From Candidatus Uhrbacteria bacterium (GTDB lineage Bacteria > Patescibacteriota > Patescibacteriia > UBA9934 > GWF2-40-263): a stretch of DNA of 12,262 nucleotides. Under the pieces are notes generated by a model. The model worked only from the letters and a program-made list of their open reading frames with translations, made no database searches and was not told the DNA's origin. Position numbers and translations under genes: made by a program. The DNA lies in assembly GCA_016205995.1 (NCBI GenBank), contig JACQSJ010000011.1:1-12262 (forward strand), written 5' to 3'. Each line of letters begins with the position of its first letter. The first letter of the stretch is position 1. Positions 12,246-12,262 of the stretch are shown one piece after another.

Positions 12246-12262
12246 CGTAAAAACGACAGCTC

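Noticed and set aside
12040..12246. Minus-strand ORF of 68 residues starting near the right end
   Set aside because: It is the antisense translation of the second tRNA-Ala copy and the hairpin element, the same kind of artefact as above.

Overview
The window looks like the chromosome of a Patescibacteria/CPR bacterium (Parcubacteria-type; inference from gene content, no marker gene is present). The signs are transketolase encoded as two half-genes, a DUF4349 membrane protein, a small NYN-domain protein, a small GIY-YIG protein, and a secreted protein whose N-terminal domain (motifs FPND-KTYFTWYSDF) I associate with this group. UAA, UAG and UGA all end genes here, so the UGA-as-glycine code of Gracilibacteria/SR1 does not apply. 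Genes are packed tightly, and nine of the eleven complete genes have no convincing Shine-Dalgarno sequence.

Layout. (1) 1-1190: two exported cupredoxin-domain proteins in tandem. The first is cut by the window edge and has lost copper ligands; the second keeps them. (2) 1192-4826: one transcription unit with transketolase N half, DUF4349 membrane protein, transketolase C half and a HIT protein. Two long palindromic repeats lie inside it. (3) 4806-5764: a single GC-rich DHH-type phosphoesterase gene with a TTGACA promoter and a strong SD. (4) 5764-10278: a five-gene unit with a PfkB sugar kinase (interrupted by an in-frame TAG), an NYN nuclease-like protein, class II fructose-bisphosphate aldolase, a second PfkB kinase and a D-2-hydroxyacid dehydrogenase. 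(5) 10231-11671, minus strand: a GC-rich SLT/lytic-transglycosylase-like exported protein, convergent with the metabolic unit. (6) 11679-12262: tRNA-Ala(UGC), a GIY-YIG gene, then a second tRNA-Ala copy that lacks its first six bases and carries a 62-bp double-hairpin insertion in its D-loop.

How the genes fit together. Transketolase, aldolase and the ribokinase-family kinases form a sugar-phosphate interconversion set. No transaldolase is seen in the window. A kinase plus aldolase route through sedoheptulose bisphosphate is possible but unproven. The dehydrogenase would link hydroxypyruvate/glyoxylate or another 2-keto acid to NAD(H).

Most noteworthy signals: four places where the T-tract of an intrinsic terminator runs directly into an extended -10 promoter (TGnTAnnnT), three of them only 8-9 nt before an ATG, which suggests near-leaderless mRNAs; the in-frame TAG in the first PfkB kinase at a position where its paralogue has Glu; and the tRNA-Ala / GIY-YIG / interrupted tRNA-Ala arrangement at the right end.
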